Positions 48,262 through 58,634 are shown, counted from the stretch's first letter. The stretch: DNA of 64,000 bases from Patescibacteria group bacterium (GCA_022709545.1 JAKLIP010000002.1:186001-250000); one strand, 5' to 3'. Translations and numbers: made by a program. Notes: generated from the letters alone by a model not told the origin.

Positions 48262-49785
48262 CTATCTAGCATACTCTACGCTCCTTGTCTCTCTAAGTAC
48301 GTTTACTTTTATTTCTCCGGGATATTTAAGATCCTGCTCAATTTTATCAGCAATTTCTCTGGCTAATTTTAATGCACCGAGATCATCGATTTCTTCAGGT
48401 TTAACAAAAACCCTTATTTCTCTCCCCGCTTGAATTGCATATGTTTTTTCAACACCGGCAAATGAATTTGCAGTTGACTCTAGTTCTTCCAGTCTTTTAA
48501 GATATTTTTCTAAAGTATCTTTTCTGGCTCCTGGCCTACTGGCAGAAATCGCATCAGCTGCAGCAATAATAAAAGATTCTGGAGTTTCAAAAGGATAATC
48601 TTCATGGTGTGATTTTACCGCATCAATAACTTCCTTAGGCATATTAAATTTTTCCATTATTTTTATGCCAATCTCAACATGGGTTCCCTGTATTTCGTGA
48701 TCAACAGCTTTGCCTATATCGTGCAAGAGACCTGCTTTTTTTGCAACAGCAACATCAGCCCCCAGTTCTGCAGCTAATGCTCCAGAAAGATGTGCAACTT
48801 CCAATGAATGAAGGAGAACGTTTTGTCCAAAACTTGTTCTGTATCTTAAGCGACCAATAAGGTTAACAATTTTTGGATCAAGCCCAGCTATACCTAAGTC
48901 ATAAGTGGCAGCTTCTCCTGCTTCTTTAACCTTGGTATCAATTTCTTCCTTAGCATAATCTACAGCTTCCTCAATTCTAGTAGGATGAATACGCCCATCA
49001 TTGATAAGTTTTTCCAAGGCTATACGCGCAATTTCTCTTCTTACAGGATCAAATCCGGAAATAACTACAGCCTCAGGAGTATCATCAACAATTATTTCGA
49101 CTCCTGTAAGTTTTTCAAGAGCTTTAATATTGCGCCCCTCTCTTCCAATTATTCTCCCCTTAACCTCATCTGAAGGTATAGAAACAGTTGTAGTTACTAC
49201 TTCTGCAGAATGAGATCCGGCATATTTCTGAATAATACTTGTCATTAGAGTTTTGGCTCTTTTTTCTATGTCTTCTTGCCCTTCTTTTTCTATTTTTGCA
49301 ATACGCTGGGCAATTACTTCACGATTTTCCTCTTCTGTAAGTTGAAGCAGTATCGCTTTAGCTTGCTCTTTGGAAAGACCGGCTATCTTTTCAAGCCTAT
49401 CAAGCTCTTTTTTTCTTGCATCTTCTGCTTCTTGTTTTATTTTTCTTACTTCTTCAACTTTCTGTTCAAGCATTTTATGATTTTTTTCTATCTCATCGGT
49501 TTTCTGATCAATTATGGTTTCACGTTTTTCCAGTCTTTGTTCAGTTCTTAATATTTGATCTTCACGTTCTTTTTCCTGTTTTTTAGCCTCTTCAAGAATT
49601 TCAACTGCTTTATTTTTGGCATTTAAAACAGTTTCCTGCGATTTTTTCTCAGCTTCTTCGACCATTTTTTCAATTTTTCCTTCAACAGTATCTAGACGTT
49701 TGCGCGCGATAATCTGTCTTCCCACATAACCAATAAGACTACCGGCTACTACGCCGACAATTGCAAATAATATTGATATTCCCAT
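48262..49785 (-). CDS. rny: ribonuclease Y
   Basis: A 507-residue membrane-anchored endoribonuclease that starts mRNA decay. It has one N-terminal helix (about 4-24), a long coiled coil (about 30-190), a KH domain near 205-265 (GRIIGREGRNIKALE) and an HD domain with the metal site LLHDIGKAVDHE near 345. Length and order are canonical. Its own mRNA appears to start about 260 bases upstream at a structured leader, so feedback control at the RNA level is possible. Confidence 0.95.
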   Translation of the reverse strand: MGISILFAIVGVVAGSLIGYVGRQIIARKRLDTVEGKIEKMVEEAEKKSQETVLNAKNKAVEILEEAKKQEKEREDQILRTEQRLEKRETIIDQKTDEIEKNHKMLEQKVEEVRKIKQEAEDARKKELDRLEKIAGLSKEQAKAILLQLTEEENREVIAQRIAKIEKEGQEDIEKRAKTLMTSIIQKYAGSHSAEVVTTTVSIPSDEVKGRIIGREGRNIKALEKLTGVEIIVDDTPEAVVISGFDPVRREIARIALEKLINDGRIHPTRIEEAVDYAKEEIDTKVKEAGEAATYDLGIAGLDPKIVNLIGRLRYRTSFGQNVLLHSLEVAHLSGALAAELGADVAVAKKAGLLHDIGKAVDHEIQGTHVEIGIKIMEKFNMPKEVIDAVKSHHEDYPFETPESFIIAAADAISASRPGARKDTLEKYLKRLEELESTANSFAGVEKTYAIQAGREIRVFVKPEEIDDLGALKLAREIADKIEQDLKYPGEIKVNVLRETRSVEYAR

Positions 49786-49791
49786 AAGTTT

Positions 49792-50050
49792 TCATTCGAC
49801 ACGAATGAATTGCAACACAAAGTTAAAGCAAGCGCTATGCGCTTTACGACTGAATGCAAGTTTTTTTTGTTTCTGAAGTAAAAATAGACTTCATGATAGT
49901 GCAAAATCGTGCTTTAATGTCTATTCTGTGTTATAAATCATTTCGAGCCGTTCAAGTTTTTATATATTATAGAAACTAACAATCAACAAGTGCGTTACTA
50001 TTCAGTTGATTGATACGCATATATTTTGACGCAAAGGCGTCCATATGCTT
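49792..50050 (-). promoter_or_regulatory. long structured 5' leader of rny
   Basis: The 366 bases between rny and gpmI hold no gene. Several inverted repeats would fold in an rny leader: GCATAT/ATATGC with GACGC/GCGTC (50017-50048), CAATCAAC/GTTGATTG (49980-50012), AATAGAC/GTCTATT followed by T5 (49883-49925), AAGCGC/GCGCTT (49830-49844) and CATTCG/CGAATG (49792-49806). The third could act as an attenuator. No riboswitch class was recognised. Confidence 0.5.
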
Positions 50051-50054
50051 TACC

Positions 50055-50083
50055 ATGCTAACGCAAAATAAACTTTTTGTCAA
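50055..50083 (-). promoter_or_regulatory. promoter of rny
   Basis: Minus strand TTGACA (50078-50083) and TAGCAT (50055-50060) with a 17-base spacer. Its -35 lies on the same bases as the -35 of the opposite gpmI promoter. Confidence 0.6.
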
Positions 50084-50105
50084 AAAATTCTATAAATGCT
50101 ATTAT
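50077..50105 (+). promoter_or_regulatory. promoter of gpmI
   Basis: TTGTCA (50077-50082) and TATTAT (50100-50105), 17-base spacer, with an extended -10 TGC directly before. It is back to back with the rny promoter and shares its -35 bases, so the two should compete for polymerase. Confidence 0.6.
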
Positions 50106-50151
50106 AAGTAATGTAAAAAAATATTAAATATTTAATTTTGGTAATCAATAT

Positions 50152-51723
50152 ATGTCAATGAAACCAGTTGTACTTGTCGTTCTTGACGGATGGGGAATAA
50201 GTAATAATACCAAAGGAAACGTCCTAAAGGAAACAACACTCCCTACTATAGAAAAACTTAACAATAATTATCCAACAACGACTCTCCAAGCATCAGGCAT
50301 TTCTGCTGGACTTTTTTGGGGAGAGTGCGGAAATAGTGAGGTCGGACACATAACCTTGGGTGCAGGAAAAATTGTTTATCAGAATCTGCCACGCATAACT
50401 CTTTCTGTGCAAAATAGATCTTTTTTTTCTAATCCTACATTATTAAAAGCCATGGAATCAGTTAAAAACAATGATTCCAATCTTCATATAATGGGACTTG
50501 TAGGACAAGGGAGTGTTCATTCCTATCTAGACCATCTCTTTGCTATTTTAGAAATGGCAAAAGAAAAAGAGCTTAATAACAAGGTTTTTATCCACGCCTT
50601 TACTGATGGACGGGATTCTCCGCCCACTTCAGGAGTGAAAACAATAAAAGACATACAGGATCATATAAAATCGCTAGGTATAGGTAAAATTGCTTCACTT
50701 TGTGGAAGAAATTGGTCAATGGATAGGAATAACAATTGGGATAGAGTTGAAAAAGCCTATCGATTAATAACAGAAGGCAAGGGTGTTCAAATTTCTGATC
50801 CTACAAGCTATTTAGAAGATTCTTACGCTAAAGAAATTAGCGATGAATATATAGAACCCGCAATAGTTATTGAAAATGGAAAACCAATAACTACAGTAAA
50901 TGATGGTGATGCAATTATATTTTTTAATTTTCGCGAAGATCGTGCCCGGGAACTGACTAAAGCATTTGTACTTCCGGGTTTTGAGAATTTTAAACGCGAA
51001 ATGTTAAAAATAGATTTTGTGACTATGGTAGAATATGAAGCAGATCTTCCGGTAGAAATAGCTTTTCCTCCAATAGTGCTTGAAAAAGGCCTCGGGGAAA
51101 TACTTAGCAAAAACAAACTTAAGCAACTCAGGATCGCTGAGACAGAGAAATATGCACATGTTACATATTTTTTTAATGGAGGAAAGGAGGAACCATGGCC
51201 AGGTGAAGACAGAATACTTGTACCGTCTCCCGCAGTTTCAAAATTTGATGAAGCCCCAGAAATGAGTGCTGCAATTATAACTGAAAAAGTGATAGATGCA
51301 ATCAAAAAAAATACATACGATTTTATGCTTATAAATTATGCCAACGCTGACATGGTCGGACACACCGGAAATGAGAAAGCTTGTATGGTTGCTGTCCAAA
51401 CTATAGATGAAAATCTTTCACGTTTAATCCCGGAAGTTCTGAAAAATGGAGGATGTTTGCTTATAACAGCTGACCATGGGAATATCGAAGAAATTAAAAA
51501 TTCCCATACAGGACAGGTTGACACAGAACACTCTACTAACCCCGTCCCTTTATGGTTTATAACAGCCAATAATCATCGCTCAAAAAGCCCAGAAGAAATA
51601 GCGCGCCAACAAAGTGAAGTTGGTGGACTTCTTAGTGATATTGCACCTACTATTCTTGAAATTTTAAATATCGAGAAACCACCTGAAATGAATGGAGAAA
51701 GCCTATTGTCAATATTAAAATAG
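50152..51723 (+). CDS. gpmI: cofactor-independent phosphoglycerate mutase
   Basis: A 523-residue two-metal enzyme interconverting 3- and 2-phosphoglycerate in glycolysis. It has the metal site VVLDGWGIS, the catalytic Ser in GNSEVGHITLGAGKIVYQ near 62, the FTDGRDSPPTSG segment, and the C-terminal metal ligands NYANADMVGHTG and TADHGNIE. Length is normal. With pyk it covers two consecutive-side steps of lower glycolysis. Confidence 0.97.
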   Translation: MSMKPVVLVVLDGWGISNNTKGNVLKETTLPTIEKLNNNYPTTTLQASGISAGLFWGECGNSEVGHITLGAGKIVYQNLPRITLSVQNRSFFSNPTLLKAMESVKNNDSNLHIMGLVGQGSVHSYLDHLFAILEMAKEKELNNKVFIHAFTDGRDSPPTSGVKTIKDIQDHIKSLGIGKIASLCGRNWSMDRNNNWDRVEKAYRLITEGKGVQISDPTSYLEDSYAKEISDEYIEPAIVIENGKPITTVNDGDAIIFFNFREDRARELTKAFVLPGFENFKREMLKIDFVTMVEYEADLPVEIAFPPIVLEKGLGEILSKNKLKQLRIAETEKYAHVTYFFNGGKEEPWPGEDRILVPSPAVSKFDEAPEMSAAIITEKVIDAIKKNTYDFMLINYANADMVGHTGNEKACMVAVQTIDENLSRLIPEVLKNGGCLLITADHGNIEEIKNSHTGQVDTEHSTNPVPLWFITANNHRSKSPEEIARQQSEVGGLLSDIAPTILEILNIEKPPEMNGESLLSILK

Positions 51724-51744
51724 TACTTAAAAAAATTGTGCTAA

Positions 51745-51770
51745 AAAAATCTCCCGCATGGGAGATTTTT
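51745..51770. terminator. bidirectional terminator between gpmI and clpP
   Basis: AAAAATCTCCC (51745-51755) and GGGAGATTTTT (51760-51770) form an 11-bp stem with a 4-base loop between convergent genes. Confidence 0.92.
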
Positions 51771-51793
51771 ATATTCATGAAAAACAATAATTT

Positions 51794-52378
51794 TTATGAT
51801 ATCACCTTATCTACAATCCCATATTCCTTTGCTTCTTTAGCATTCATAAAATAGTCGCGGTCAGTATCTTCTTCAACTTTAGCAATTTTCTGTCCAGTAT
51901 GTTTTGCCAAAATCTGATTCAGTAAACTTTTCATTTTAAGAATATGTTTGGCATGAATATCAATATCTGAGGCTTGCCCTTGAGCTCCCCCCATTATTTG
52001 GTGAATCATAACTTCAGCATTTGGCAAAATAAAACGCTTTCCTTTTTTTCCTGCCGCTAGAAGCATGGATGCAGCCGAAGCTGCTGTTCCAATGCATATT
52101 GTCTGTACGTCAGAACGGACATATTGCATAGTATCATAAATTGCCAACGCACTGCTTACAATTCCTCCTGGGGAGTTTATGTATAGCTTTATATCTTCCT
52201 TGGGATTTTGCTGGTCAAGAAAGAGAAGTTGAGCAATTACAGAATTCGCAACATTATCATCAATGGCAGTTCCCAAAAAAATTATCCTGTCCTTAAGCAA
52301 ACGGGAATAAATATCATAAACTCTTTCTCCGTAATTAGTTTTTTCAATTACGGTGGGGATAAGATACTGGCTTTTCAT
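51794..52378 (-). CDS. clpP: ATP-dependent Clp protease proteolytic subunit
   Basis: A 194-residue serine protease forming the barrel of the Clp machine. The catalytic Ser101 is in [10 protein letters not shown] and His126 in [10 protein letters not shown], with the Asp near 174. It follows the trigger factor gene (tig-clpP), a classical order; the gap is 54 bases and no terminator was seen, so they may share a transcript. A clpX gene is not in the window. Confidence 0.97.
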   Translation of the reverse strand: MKSQYLIPTVIEKTNYGERVYDIYSRLLKDRIIFLGTAIDDNVANSVIAQLLFLDQQNPKEDIKLYINSPGGIVSSALAIYDTMQYVRSDVQTICIGTAASAASMLLAAGKKGKRFILPNAEVMIHQIMGGAQGQASDIDIHAKHILKMKSLLNQILAKHTGQKIAKVEEDTDRDYFMNAKEAKEYGIVDKVIS

Positions 52379-52432
52379 AATTATTGTTCCTTATTAATTA
52401 TAAATTCCAAAAGACAAAAAAATAAAAAGATT

Positions 52433-53728
52433 TTATATTTTTTCCAACATTTCTAAAACCTTTTCATTTTGCATCATTCCCTTGATATAGTTATACAATT
52501 TTCCCAAATCAATATTCTTTTCCACATCTTTAATTTTCTTATACTGCGCCAGAGTTTTATTCATTTCAGCTTCTATTTCTTCACTGGCAACTTTAATTTC
52601 TTTTTCTTTAATTATTTCTTCAAGAGCTAATGCGGCTTTCACGCGCTTAATCGCCTGGGGCTCCCATTCATGCTCTAATTCTTCAATTTTTTTTCCTATT
52701 TGCTGTAAATATTGGTCAAAAGACATGCCCATACCTTGAAGTTGCATGTCGAACTCATTGATCATTTTATGCAGTTCTTCATGCACAAGCAAATTCGGAA
52801 GATCAACTTCAGCAAATTCTATCAGGATATCTATAATTTCAGCACGGTGTTTATTTTTAAGTTCATGTTGCTTTTCTTCTTTCATCCCTTCAGCCACACT
52901 TTTCCGCATATCTGCCAGATCTTTAAATTTTCCCAATGACTTAGCAAATTCATCTGACAATTCAGGATATTTTCTTTCCTGAACTTCATTTACCGTCACC
53001 GTAAACTGAGCGGGACTGCCAGCCAAATTTTTCTCGTGATAATCTTTGGGAAAATTAAGTTCAAAATCTTTTGTTTCCCCAACTTTCATACCTACTATCT
53101 GCTCTTCGAATCCAGGAATGAAAACCCCTCTTCCAAGAATTAGCGGATGATTTTTACTAGAACCGTTTTCAATTGGAACTCCTTCTTTCTTGATTTGAAA
53201 ATCTAAAATAACATTATCTCCGTCCTTCGCTTCACGCTCTACTTTTATGTGTTGCACGCGGCTTTTGGCAATATTATCGATTTCTTTGTTTATTTCATCC
53301 TCTGAAACATCAGCTTTTTTCTCGGCATATTTCTTATTTATTTTTTCAATTGAACTTTTCCATGGTTTCATTTTAACTTCAGGAATAACTGTGCAGATAA
53401 TCTTGTATTCTAATTCATTTTCTTCAGCTAATTTTAAAATTTCAGCCTGCGGTTTTCCAATTGCATCAACCTTTTTTTCTTTTACGACTTTCGGATACGT
53501 TTCTTGAATCGCACGTTGGGCAGCAGCTTCAAGTAATGCGCCTCTGCCAACTTTTTTTTCAACTATATCACGTGGAGCTTTCCCGTTGCGGAATCCCTCT
53601 ATTTTTATTTCTTTGGAAAAATCCGCAGTCGCCATATCAATATATTTTTTCCATTCATCCCATGGAACATGGACCCTGATTTCATTTTGAGAATCGGGAA
53701 GTTTTTTAATTTCTGATGTTATAGGCAT
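52433..53728 (-). CDS. tig: trigger factor
   Basis: A 431-residue ribosome-bound chaperone with peptidyl-prolyl isomerase activity. The ribosome-binding signature is seen as FRNGKAPRDIVEKKVG near 45. The FKBP domain is at about 165-245 (KDGDNVILDFQIKKEG, LILGRGVFIPGFEEQIVGMKVGE). The long C-terminal helical arms follow. Normal length. It acts on nascent chains and is encoded just upstream of clpP. Confidence 0.95.
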   Translation of the reverse strand: MPITSEIKKLPDSQNEIRVHVPWDEWKKYIDMATADFSKEIKIEGFRNGKAPRDIVEKKVGRGALLEAAAQRAIQETYPKVVKEKKVDAIGKPQAEILKLAEENELEYKIICTVIPEVKMKPWKSSIEKINKKYAEKKADVSEDEINKEIDNIAKSRVQHIKVEREAKDGDNVILDFQIKKEGVPIENGSSKNHPLILGRGVFIPGFEEQIVGMKVGETKDFELNFPKDYHEKNLAGSPAQFTVTVNEVQERKYPELSDEFAKSLGKFKDLADMRKSVAEGMKEEKQHELKNKHRAEIIDILIEFAEVDLPNLLVHEELHKMINEFDMQLQGMGMSFDQYLQQIGKKIEELEHEWEPQAIKRVKAALALEEIIKEKEIKVASEEIEAEMNKTLAQYKKIKDVEKNIDLGKLYNYIKGMMQNEKVLEMLEKI

Positions 53729-53826
53729 AATATTATATTAACAATTGGGAAAAAATTATTTTTTGCAATTTCATAATAAAAAAACTAGAAAAAAGAAAAA
53801 CAAAAAATAACCTCCGCATTAAAATT

Positions 53827-55833
53827 TTAGATAATAAATCCAGCAATTAGCAAGGCGACGATGTTCATGATCTTAATCATCGGATTGATGGCAGGACCAG
53901 CTGTATCTTTGTATGGATCTCCGACAGTGTCTCCGGTCACTGCAGCTTGATGGGCAAATGATCCTTTGCCACCATATTCCCCATCTTCAATGAATTTTTT
54001 GGCATTATCCCAAGCACCCCCGCCAGAAGTCATAGAAATAGCCAGAAAAACTCCTGTAACTATTGAGCCTACCAATAAACCTCCGAGGGCTTCCGGACCA
54101 AGAATAAAACCTACTATTATTGGAGCAACCACCGGAAGAATTGCCGGTATAACCATTTCTTTCAAGGCTGCTTTAGTCACAATATCAACGCTGCTGGCAT
54201 AATCAGGTTTAGCTGTCCCTTCCATGATCCCTTTGATTTCACGGAACTGCCTGCGGACTTCTTCTACTACAGAGCCGGCAGCTTTTGAAACTGCGCGCAT
54301 GCTGATAGAGGAAAATAAATAAGGTATCATACCGCCAATCAATAGCCCTGCTAAAACATTAACATTATCAAGCCCGAAAGTTATTTTTGCACCTTTCTCA
54401 ATAAGTTCTTGCGAATAGGAAGCAAAGAGTACTACAGCAGCCAGCCCAGCTGAAGCAATGGCGTATCCTTTAGTGACAGCCTTTGTTGTGTTACCAACTG
54501 AATCAAGAGCATCAGTAACTTTCCTGATTTCAGGACCAAGCTCTGACATTTCAGCAATACCACCTGCATTGTCAGTTACAGGACCAAAAGAATCTATAGC
54601 TACAATAATTCCTGCCATAGAAAGCATGCTCATAGCAGCAATTGCCACTCCGTAAAGTCCAGCTAGCCAGAAAGAAGCCATAATACCAGCTACAATAACT
54701 ATTATTGGCATAGCCGTTGATTCCATACCCATAGCTAAACCCATAATAACATTAGTTCCATGTCCGGATTTTGAAGCCTTGGCTATTTCCTTCACCGGAC
54801 GATAGCTTTTTGAAGTGTAGTATTCAGTTATGACAACCATGCCAGCTGTTACCAAAATTCCGATTACGGCAGTTAAATAAACACTTATAAAATCCGTTCC
54901 ACTTCCTTCCATTAAATATTTTGTTACTGGATAAAAGCCAACAAGTGCAAAAACAGAAGAAGCTATCAAGCCTTTATACAATGCTCCCATTATTTTTTCT
55001 CCATTATCTTTATCCTTATCACTAAGACGAACGAAGTATACGCCTAAAACTGAAGCTATGATAGAAACAGCTCCTATCGCTAAAGGAAAAACTACGGCGC
55101 CGCCAAATGCTGTGAAAGTTAACGACCCAAGAATCATTGCCGCAATAGCCGTAACTGCATATGTTTCAAAAAGGTCAGCTGCCATTCCGGCACAGTCACC
55201 TACATTATCACCAACATTGTCAGCAATAACTGCAGGATTGCGAGGATCATCTTCAGGAATGCCAGCTTCTACTTTTCCAACAAGATCAGCTCCGACATCG
55301 GCTGCTTTGGTAAAAATACCTCCTCCAAGCCGCGCAAACACGCTGATTAAACTGCCTCCAAAACCAACTCCAACCAAAGCTTTTATATCTCCATTCGTAA
55401 ACCAATAAAAACCAGCTACCACAAGAAGTCCCAAACCAATAACCAGAAGACCAGTTACTGATCCAGCTTTAAAAGCTACATCCAATGCTTTTTTTAGTCC
55501 CGTTTTAGCTGCCTCCGTTGTCCTGACATTGCCTTTAACTGAAACATTCATGCCTATATATCCAGCTAAAGCTGAAGCAGCAGCTCCAATCAAGAAACCG
55601 AGACTGGTATTGAAATCCAGAAAATAATAAAGGGCTACAGCTACAACAATTGCCACATAGGCTACAGTTTTATACTGGCGGTTAAGGAATGCCTTTGCTC
55701 CTTCCTTGATGGCATTTGCTATATCAACCATTTTTCCTTCTCCGGCCGGCATTTTGTCGACTAACCAGCTGAGATAAAGAGCAAAAATGATCGAAAGCAT
55801 TGCTGCGATAATCGCATAGATTTCTACTGACAT
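53827..55833 (-). CDS. hppA: membrane proton-translocating pyrophosphatase
   Basis: A 668-residue integral membrane protein with about 15-16 helices that couples pyrophosphate hydrolysis to ion pumping. The substrate site is seen as [20 protein letters not shown] and [22 protein letters not shown]. The segment [15 protein letters not shown] near 445 carries Lys at the position that separates classes, which indicates the potassium-independent, proton-pumping type. It would help a cell of limited metabolism build a membrane gradient from biosynthetic pyrophosphate. Confidence 0.95.
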   Translation of the reverse strand: MSVEIYAIIAAMLSIIFALYLSWLVDKMPAGEGKMVDIANAIKEGAKAFLNRQYKTVAYVAIVVAVALYYFLDFNTSLGFLIGAAASALAGYIGMNVSVKGNVRTTEAAKTGLKKALDVAFKAGSVTGLLVIGLGLLVVAGFYWFTNGDIKALVGVGFGGSLISVFARLGGGIFTKAADVGADLVGKVEAGIPEDDPRNPAVIADNVGDNVGDCAGMAADLFETYAVTAIAAMILGSLTFTAFGGAVVFPLAIGAVSIIASVLGVYFVRLSDKDKDNGEKIMGALYKGLIASSVFALVGFYPVTKYLMEGSGTDFISVYLTAVIGILVTAGMVVITEYYTSKSYRPVKEIAKASKSGHGTNVIMGLAMGMESTAMPIIVIVAGIMASFWLAGLYGVAIAAMSMLSMAGIIVAIDSFGPVTDNAGGIAEMSELGPEIRKVTDALDSVGNTTKAVTKGYAIASAGLAAVVLFASYSQELIEKGAKITFGLDNVNVLAGLLIGGMIPYLFSSISMRAVSKAAGSVVEEVRRQFREIKGIMEGTAKPDYASSVDIVTKAALKEMVIPAILPVVAPIIVGFILGPEALGGLLVGSIVTGVFLAISMTSGGGAWDNAKKFIEDGEYGGKGSFAHQAAVTGDTVGDPYKDTAGPAINPMIKIMNIVALLIAGFII

Positions 55834-55922
55834 AATTTTTATCTTATTCCCATTGTCTTTTTTGATACATGCAAGACAAAATAGAAATAGAATTTATTTA
55901 AAAAATTAATAAACTAAAAAAT

Positions 55923-57146
55923 TTATTCTTCAACCTGTCCTTCTTCAATATTTTCCTGTTCTTCTTCGTTGTTTTGAGTGGCTTGCCCAATTACATCTAT
56001 TTTCCATCCGGTTAATTTTGCAGCCAAGCGCACGTTTTGCCCCTGCTTTCCTATAGCCAAGGATAGTTGGTCTTCAGGAACTAAAACTTTGGCTTCTTTT
56101 TTATTCTCATCGATATCCACAGAAATAACTTTTGCCGGGCTGATTGACGCTGCAATAAATTTTTCCGGTTTTTCGCTCCATTCGATAATATCTATTTTTT
56201 CTCCACCCAGCTCTTCGATTACAGCTTGCACACGTATTCCCTTTTGACCGACACAGGAACCAATCGGATCTATTCCTTCTTCAGTTGAAGCAACTGCTAT
56301 TTTTGTGCGTGATCCAGCTTCACGGGCGATTGATTTTACTTCAACTGTACCGGCAAAAATTTCAGGAACTTCCAGCTCAAAAAGTTTTTTCACCATATCT
56401 GCATGAGTTCGGCTAAGTGTAATTCCGGGTCCTTTAGGATCAGATTCTACTTTATATAAATATACCTTGACTCTTTGCCCGATTCTGAATATTTCTCCAT
56501 GAACTTGTTCTGAAGGAAACAAAACTCCCACAGACTTGCCGAGGTCTATGTAAACATTTCTGCCTTCGATGCGCTGTACCGTCCCGCTTATAACTTCGCC
56601 TTCTTTTTCTTTATATTCAGAAAACATCGAATCTCTTTCTGCTTCGCGTATTCTTTGTATGATGACTTGTTTGGCAGTTTGGGCAGCAACACGTCCATAT
56701 TCGCTTTTATCTTCAAGTTTTATTTCAATAACATCTCCGACTTTTGCGTTCTTTTTTATTTTTTTTGCGTCTTCAAGCACAATATCCCTCTCTGGATTGT
56801 AGCGCATCAATCTTTCTCCATCTTCCAATTCTCCTGAGACTTCCTCTTCATTTATCTCATTTTCTTCCCCCGGCTTGATAAATTCCCTCAAGGTTTCATC
56901 AACCACATCCTTCACTAAAAAAAACTTAGCCTCTCCTGAAACTTCATTGAATTCAGCCCTGATTCTTTGTCCGCGCTTGCCGTAATCTTTTTTATAAGCA
57001 GCCGCTAAAGCCGCTTCTATGGTTTCAATAACAACATTTTTCGGTATGCCTTTTTCTTCAGCAATTTGCATTATAGCACTTCCGAATTCCCCCAGCCTGC
57101 CGCTTGGGTTTTTGTTTTCATCTGTTATTTTTTTGCGCTTAGGCAT
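55923..57146 (-). CDS. nusA: transcription termination/antitermination factor NusA
   Basis: A 407-residue RNA polymerase-binding factor controlling pausing, termination and antitermination. The N-terminal polymerase-binding domain (about 20-150) is followed by an S1 domain (GEVISGTVQRIEGRNVYIDLG near 185) and two KH domains (DPIGSCVGQKGIRVQAVIEELGGEKIDI and LAIGKQGQNVRLAAKLTGWKIDV). The acidic tail replaces the C-terminal repeats of proteobacterial NusA. The gene order with rbfA/infB is not seen here. Confidence 0.95.
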   Translation of the reverse strand: MPKRKKITDENKNPSGRLGEFGSAIMQIAEEKGIPKNVVIETIEAALAAAYKKDYGKRGQRIRAEFNEVSGEAKFFLVKDVVDETLREFIKPGEENEINEEEVSGELEDGERLMRYNPERDIVLEDAKKIKKNAKVGDVIEIKLEDKSEYGRVAAQTAKQVIIQRIREAERDSMFSEYKEKEGEVISGTVQRIEGRNVYIDLGKSVGVLFPSEQVHGEIFRIGQRVKVYLYKVESDPKGPGITLSRTHADMVKKLFELEVPEIFAGTVEVKSIAREAGSRTKIAVASTEEGIDPIGSCVGQKGIRVQAVIEELGGEKIDIIEWSEKPEKFIAASISPAKVISVDIDENKKEAKVLVPEDQLSLAIGKQGQNVRLAAKLTGWKIDVIGQATQNNEEEQENIEEGQVEE

Positions 57147-57182
57147 AAGATTAAATTATTTTTAAAATTATTATTTCTTATT

Positions 57183-57209
57183 AAAAAGAGTCCGCATCCA
57201 TGCGAACCC
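57183..57209 (-). terminator. terminator at the end of the pilin cluster
   Basis: A 10-bp stem (57188-57197 with 57200-57209, two G-U pairs on the minus-strand RNA) followed by TTTTT on the minus-strand side. It separates the last pilin gene from nusA. Confidence 0.75.
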
Positions 57210-57258
57210 ACTTCTTTCCATCCGTTTTAATATTAGCAATAATCCTCGCAAATGTCAA

Positions 57259-57756
57259 TCAAAACGTACTGTTTCCTCCCAGAGCAGCCTGAATCGCCAC
57301 AATTATGATATACCCAGAAAGACCCACGATAACGCCTAAAATAGAATACAAAGCATTGCGTTTTGCCTTTTCGATCTGGTCGGTGTCGCCGGATGAAGTA
57401 ATATATAACACGCCGGATATCACAAATGAGATGAGCGCAATGGTTGAAAATATTCCCAATAGCCATTTTAATACGCTGGAAAGAATTCCCGGAATATCCT
57501 GAGAGTCTGGCAACCCTGTTTCATCAGGGAAACAAACCCCGCCGACAGGTGTAAAGCCTGCACCGCAATCTCCTTCACCATCTCCTCTAAGAGCTCTGCA
57601 TGCACGAGTACACTCAGTATCCGTAGGAGAACAACCCAGTAGACAACTAGCATATTCAGCATCCCCAGCTTTTGTTATATCAACACTCACAAAAAACAAG
57701 CTTACAAAAGATATTGCAACAAAAAATAGAAAGATATTTTTTCTTGTTTTGATCAT
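57259..57756 (-). CDS. T4SS-pilin-like protein with Cys-rich domain
   Basis: A 165-residue exported protein. A signal peptide (about 1-31) is followed by a Cys-rich stretch with seven cysteines (about 38-82). The pilin-like part has two hydrophobic helices (about 97-122 and 135-158) joined by SSGDTDQIEKAKRNALYSILG. That segment is shared with the three other small proteins of this cluster. It belongs to the family annotated as T4SS pilin/TrbC-VirB2-like. The Cys-rich insertion is unique to this copy and may form a disulfide-linked head. Confidence 0.7.
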   Translation of the reverse strand: MIKTRKNIFLFFVAISFVSLFFVSVDITKAGDAEYASCLLGCSPTDTECTRACRALRGDGEGDCGAGFTPVGGVCFPDETGLPDSQDIPGILSSVLKWLLGIFSTIALISFVISGVLYITSSGDTDQIEKAKRNALYSILGVIVGLSGYIIIVAIQAALGGNSTF

Positions 57757-57800
57757 TTTTTTAGCAGATTATTGGTGATAAAAATAGGTCATTAAGAATT

Positions 57801-58163
57801 TTAGAATGTACCGCTACCCATTAAAAAGCTATCCACAGCTGCTATCAGGATAATACCGGAAAGGCCGACAATAATTCCTATCAGCGAGTAAATCATAGCT
57901 TTTTTAGCTCGTGCAATTCCGTCTTCATCACCTGCGGACACTAAATACATAATTCCTGAAATTATAAAGCCTATAACTCCTAAGACTGCAAAAATTCCCA
58001 AAAGCCAATTCAAAAGACCCTCGAGAATTCCGCTTATGGTTCCCGTAGGAAGACCATAATCATCTCCTATTTGCCATCCTTCTCCATCTGCGGCCAGAAC
58101 AGACATTGGAAAAAGTAGAATTGTTGAAATAATAGTACCCAATGTTTTCTTTTTGATATTCAT
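57801..58163 (-). CDS. T4SS-pilin-like small membrane protein
   Basis: A 120-residue protein with a signal peptide (cleavage near VLAADG), then two hydrophobic helices joined by SAGDEDGIARAKKAMIYSLIG. The shape is that of TrbC/VirB2-type pilins: small, two helices, cleaved leader. It is a paralog of the three neighbours. An extended -10 (TGATATAAT, 58199-58207 on the minus strand) after a terminator suggests that it and the Cys-rich gene form their own unit. Confidence 0.75.
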   Translation of the reverse strand: MNIKKKTLGTIISTILLFPMSVLAADGEGWQIGDDYGLPTGTISGILEGLLNWLLGIFAVLGVIGFIISGIMYLVSAGDEDGIARAKKAMIYSLIGIIVGLSGIILIAAVDSFLMGSGTF

Positions 58164-58233
58164 TTTTTTAAAGTATAAAAAATTATTATTATAATTTAAT
58201 TATATCATAATCCTTAAATTATGTACACTTTGC

Positions 58234-58259
58234 AAAAAAGACGATTCCGAGGAATCGCC
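58234..58259 (-). terminator. terminator inside the pilin cluster
   Basis: GACGATTCC (58240-58248) and GGAATCGCC (58251-58259) form a 9-bp stem with one G-U and a 2-base gap, followed on the minus strand by TTTTTT. It ends the transcript of the 58287 gene. Confidence 0.85.
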
Positions 58260-58286
58260 TTCTGCTTTTATATGCATACAAAAAAT

Positions 58287-58634
58287 TTAGAAACTGCTGC
58301 CACCGCCCAACATTGACTGCACCGCTTTGATTATTATGACTCCCATAAGAGCCACGATAATACCTACCAACGAGTAAATCATGGTTTTCTTGCCACGAGC
58401 GATCTGGTCTTCATCTCCAGCAGCTGTAAGATATATAATTCCAGCGATAACGAATCCTATAACTGCTAAAATACCTACGATAGCTAAAAGCCAGTTCATA
58501 AAACCAGTGATTATATCTGTAAGGGTTGCATCCGGAAGATCTGCATCAGGCACATTGATAGCCAAAACTGCTGATGGAGCAATTGCGATTAAACTGGCGA
58601 TTGCATAAAAAATTTTTTTAACTTTATTCAGCAT
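58287..58634 (-). CDS. T4SS-pilin-like small membrane protein
   Basis: A 115-residue paralog with the same layout: leader ending near VLAIN, two helices and the joining segment AAGDEDQIARGKKTMIYSLVG. The ATG at 58634 is chosen because GGGAGGTG lies 7 bases upstream; the earlier ATG at 58649 lies within that site. It ends with a strong terminator, consistent with high expression of a structural subunit. Confidence 0.75.
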   Translation of the reverse strand: MLNKVKKIFYAIASLIAIAPSAVLAINVPDADLPDATLTDIITGFMNWLLAIVGILAVIGFVIAGIIYLTAAGDEDQIARGKKTMIYSLVGIIVALMGVIIIKAVQSMLGGGSSF

